From: Wuchereria bancrofti
Lineage: Eukaryota; Nematoda; Chromadorea; Rhabditida; Onchocercidae
Direction: 5' to 3'
Assembly: GCA_005281725.1 (NCBI GenBank)
Contig: SSBO01000008.1
Location: 4,445,964 to 4,509,963, forward strand
Length of the DNA stretch: 64,000 nt
Shown one piece after another: positions 62,801 to 64,000 of this stretch (positions are counted from its first letter, which is position 1; every line of letters begins with the position of its first letter). Both the position numbers and the translations under genes were made by a program. Below the pieces are notes generated by a model, which saw nothing but the letters and a program-made list of their open reading frames with translations, was not told where the DNA came from and did not search any database.

Positions 62801-63962
62801 GCAATATCTGGATAATCATCCCGGTCGATTTTCTGTCGAATCGTGGCAAAATCCATCGGTTCCTTGATTATTTCATGATAATCTGGTGCCATCGATCTGA
62901 ATTTAAGCGCTTGCCTTCTAATACCAAATTATAAATAAAAAAAACTATCTCAAATAGGCTAAAATTACGTAAAGTATGTAAAAATCGTTTTTCAATTAAT
63001 AGCATTATTTCTAAAATTCGAGAGAATAGCACAAGCAGCAGTCAAAAGAAAGTTTTACTACAGAAACATTTAAGTCTTTGTAGAATAATATAGTCTCAAT
63101 ATCTTGAGAGTAATTTTATATTAAAAGAAAATATGACTTAATTCAAAACTTACTGTGTCACTGGGAATGCAAAATATTCATCCGGATCTTTGGCTTTCAT
63201 CTTGCGTAACAAACTATCGCAAAAAAGCTGCATAGGTGAATAGGTAAGAACAGTCGCTGCTTTCGGGAGCGGTGGCGGTGTCAATGAATGCTCCTTCACT
63301 TCATCATTAACTTCGTCCTGAAACCAAGAATTTTTAAGGTAAATTATAAATTTTTAAAAATTTTAGTTAACTGTGGAAATCTAAACTATACTTTAAATAA
63401 AGTTGGTAATAGATTCGAAGTTTCAAGTCGAAACTACATATCAAAATTCCATTTCTAAATATTGTTGCTTGAGTAGTACAGCCCCATCCCTCTTTGTAAA
63501 CCTTCTTTATTGCTGCGGAAATTAATGAAATATATTATGCCACAAAAAAGTCACCTCCTGCTGCTGTTTGGATTCTTCACGCTCTTTACGTTCAGCTGCT
63601 AATTGTGCCCTTCGTTCAGCACGTCTTTTGCTTTTTGCTATTGAATCCGTTAACCTATAATTACTAATAGTAAAATGCTATTATGATTATTACGATTACA
63701 AGTGAAGACAATAGTTAATCTGCAAGAACTTGCAACTTATTACTTGTTCAAGGTATTAATATCTACCTAAACCGACGTTTTTTACGCGGAGTCTTCTTGA
63801 CTTTTTCCTCCTGTTCTTCTTCCTTTTTTATATCATCACCACTTCCATTCTCTTCCTGGTCATCGGCTGTGGATGCTTGTTCCGAATCCGAATCCTCCGT
63901 TTCCAGATTACCTTCTGATCGTCGCTTACGACTAATTGTACTAGTAACATTTCTGAAACCAC
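59809..63962 (-). CDS. swsn-9: BRD7/BRD9-type bromodomain protein (SWI/SNF subunit), 5' end missing
   Basis: Nine 3' exons join in frame for about 598 aa: 63767-63962, 63555-63654, 63154-63317, 62638-62896, 61799-62173, 61218-61336, 60785-60938, 60468-60608, 59809-60099 (stop TAG). The first exon(s) lie beyond the right edge. The order of features matches BRD7/BRD9: acidic and basic charged N-terminus (KKTPRKKRRF), a charged helix, then the bromodomain (AKDPDEYFAFPVT...MAPDYHEIIKEPMDFATIRQKI...HNAMDYNSPGTVYY, with the acetyl-lysine-reading Asn in YNSP). The BRD7/9-specific domain follows (VPISYVSYGPFSSFAPQFDS and VVDDLLDTLTNGEHRRTI), and a C-terminal helix SSHELNLANKVQGKL. Known role: subunit of PBAF or ncBAF chromatin remodelling complexes (SWSN-9 in C. 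elegans). The acceptor at 60938 was chosen by phase over a nearby alternative. The end of exon 62638-62896 could instead be an earlier GT. Confidence 0.9.
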
Positions 63963-64000
63963 CTGGAAATGACAAAATAATAATCTAAGGAATAGGAAAT
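63963..64000. other. Intron fragment at right edge
   Basis: The 38 bases right of the acceptor ATTTCCAG (minus strand, 63963-63970) are intronic or trans-splice leader sequence of the bromodomain gene. No coding sequence is visible. Confidence 0.5.

Noticed and set aside
1..64000. Search for CRISPR arrays, tRNA/rRNA genes, bacterial (Wolbachia-like) insertions and intact transposons
   Set aside because: By eye I saw no regularly spaced repeats, no cloverleaf with box A/B, no bacterial-type coding stretch and no transposase or reverse-transcriptase motifs; a tool-based scan would be needed to be certain.

Overview
This window looks like nuclear DNA of a filarial-type nematode. It is strongly AT-rich, genes are split into many short exons (mostly 50-300 nt) with GT...AG introns, several start codons lie just after a TTTCAG-type acceptor with no visible upstream exon (as expected for spliced-leader trans-splicing), and the recognisable proteins are ordinary animal housekeeping and chromatin proteins. 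I saw no bacterial operon, phage, CRISPR array, rRNA or tRNA gene. The species call is an inference from composition and gene structure.

All gene models were joined by hand from splice sites, reading phase and protein similarity. Left to right: (1) the 5' part of a minus-strand gene running off the left edge (1-1100), possibly Eme1-like; (2) a 28-exon plus-strand P4-ATPase of the ATP8A/TAT-1 class (3233-15651, 1132 aa); (3) a 15-exon plus-strand EDC4/Ge-1 decapping scaffold (17490-24647, 803 aa); (4) a compact 3-exon minus-strand CTF8 (25507-26274, 97 aa), convergent with EDC4; (5) a 12-exon minus-strand gene for an unrecognised Pro/Ser/Thr-rich protein (29578-35601, 1094 aa); (6) a 17-exon minus-strand DOT1-type H3K79 methyltransferase with an AT-hook and C-terminal coiled coil (39758-48733, 1008 aa); (7) an 11-exon plus-strand TAP-like half ABC transporter (53857-58728, 757 aa); (8) the 3' nine exons of a minus-strand BRD7/BRD9-type bromodomain gene (59809-63962), running off the right edge.

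The eight genes do not form a pathway. Two are chromatin factors (DOT1, BRD7/9), one acts in sister-chromatid cohesion and replication (CTF8), one in mRNA decay (EDC4), and two are membrane transporters (lipid flippase, lysosome-type peptide transporter). The long gaps (1.1-3.2, 26.4-29.6, 35.6-39.7 and 48.8-53.8 kb) are AT-rich with microsatellites and short tandem duplications. No complete convincing gene was found in them, though a few orphan exon-like segments are reported.

I found no clearly new biological system. The items most worth a second look are the unrecognised 1094-aa gene, the orphan exon-like pieces at 27.5-29.1 kb and 49.1 kb, the perfect 50-bp tandem duplication at 36.4 kb, the intronic minisatellite at 9.3-9.55 kb, and the 13-bp perfect inverted repeat at 16.8 kb.
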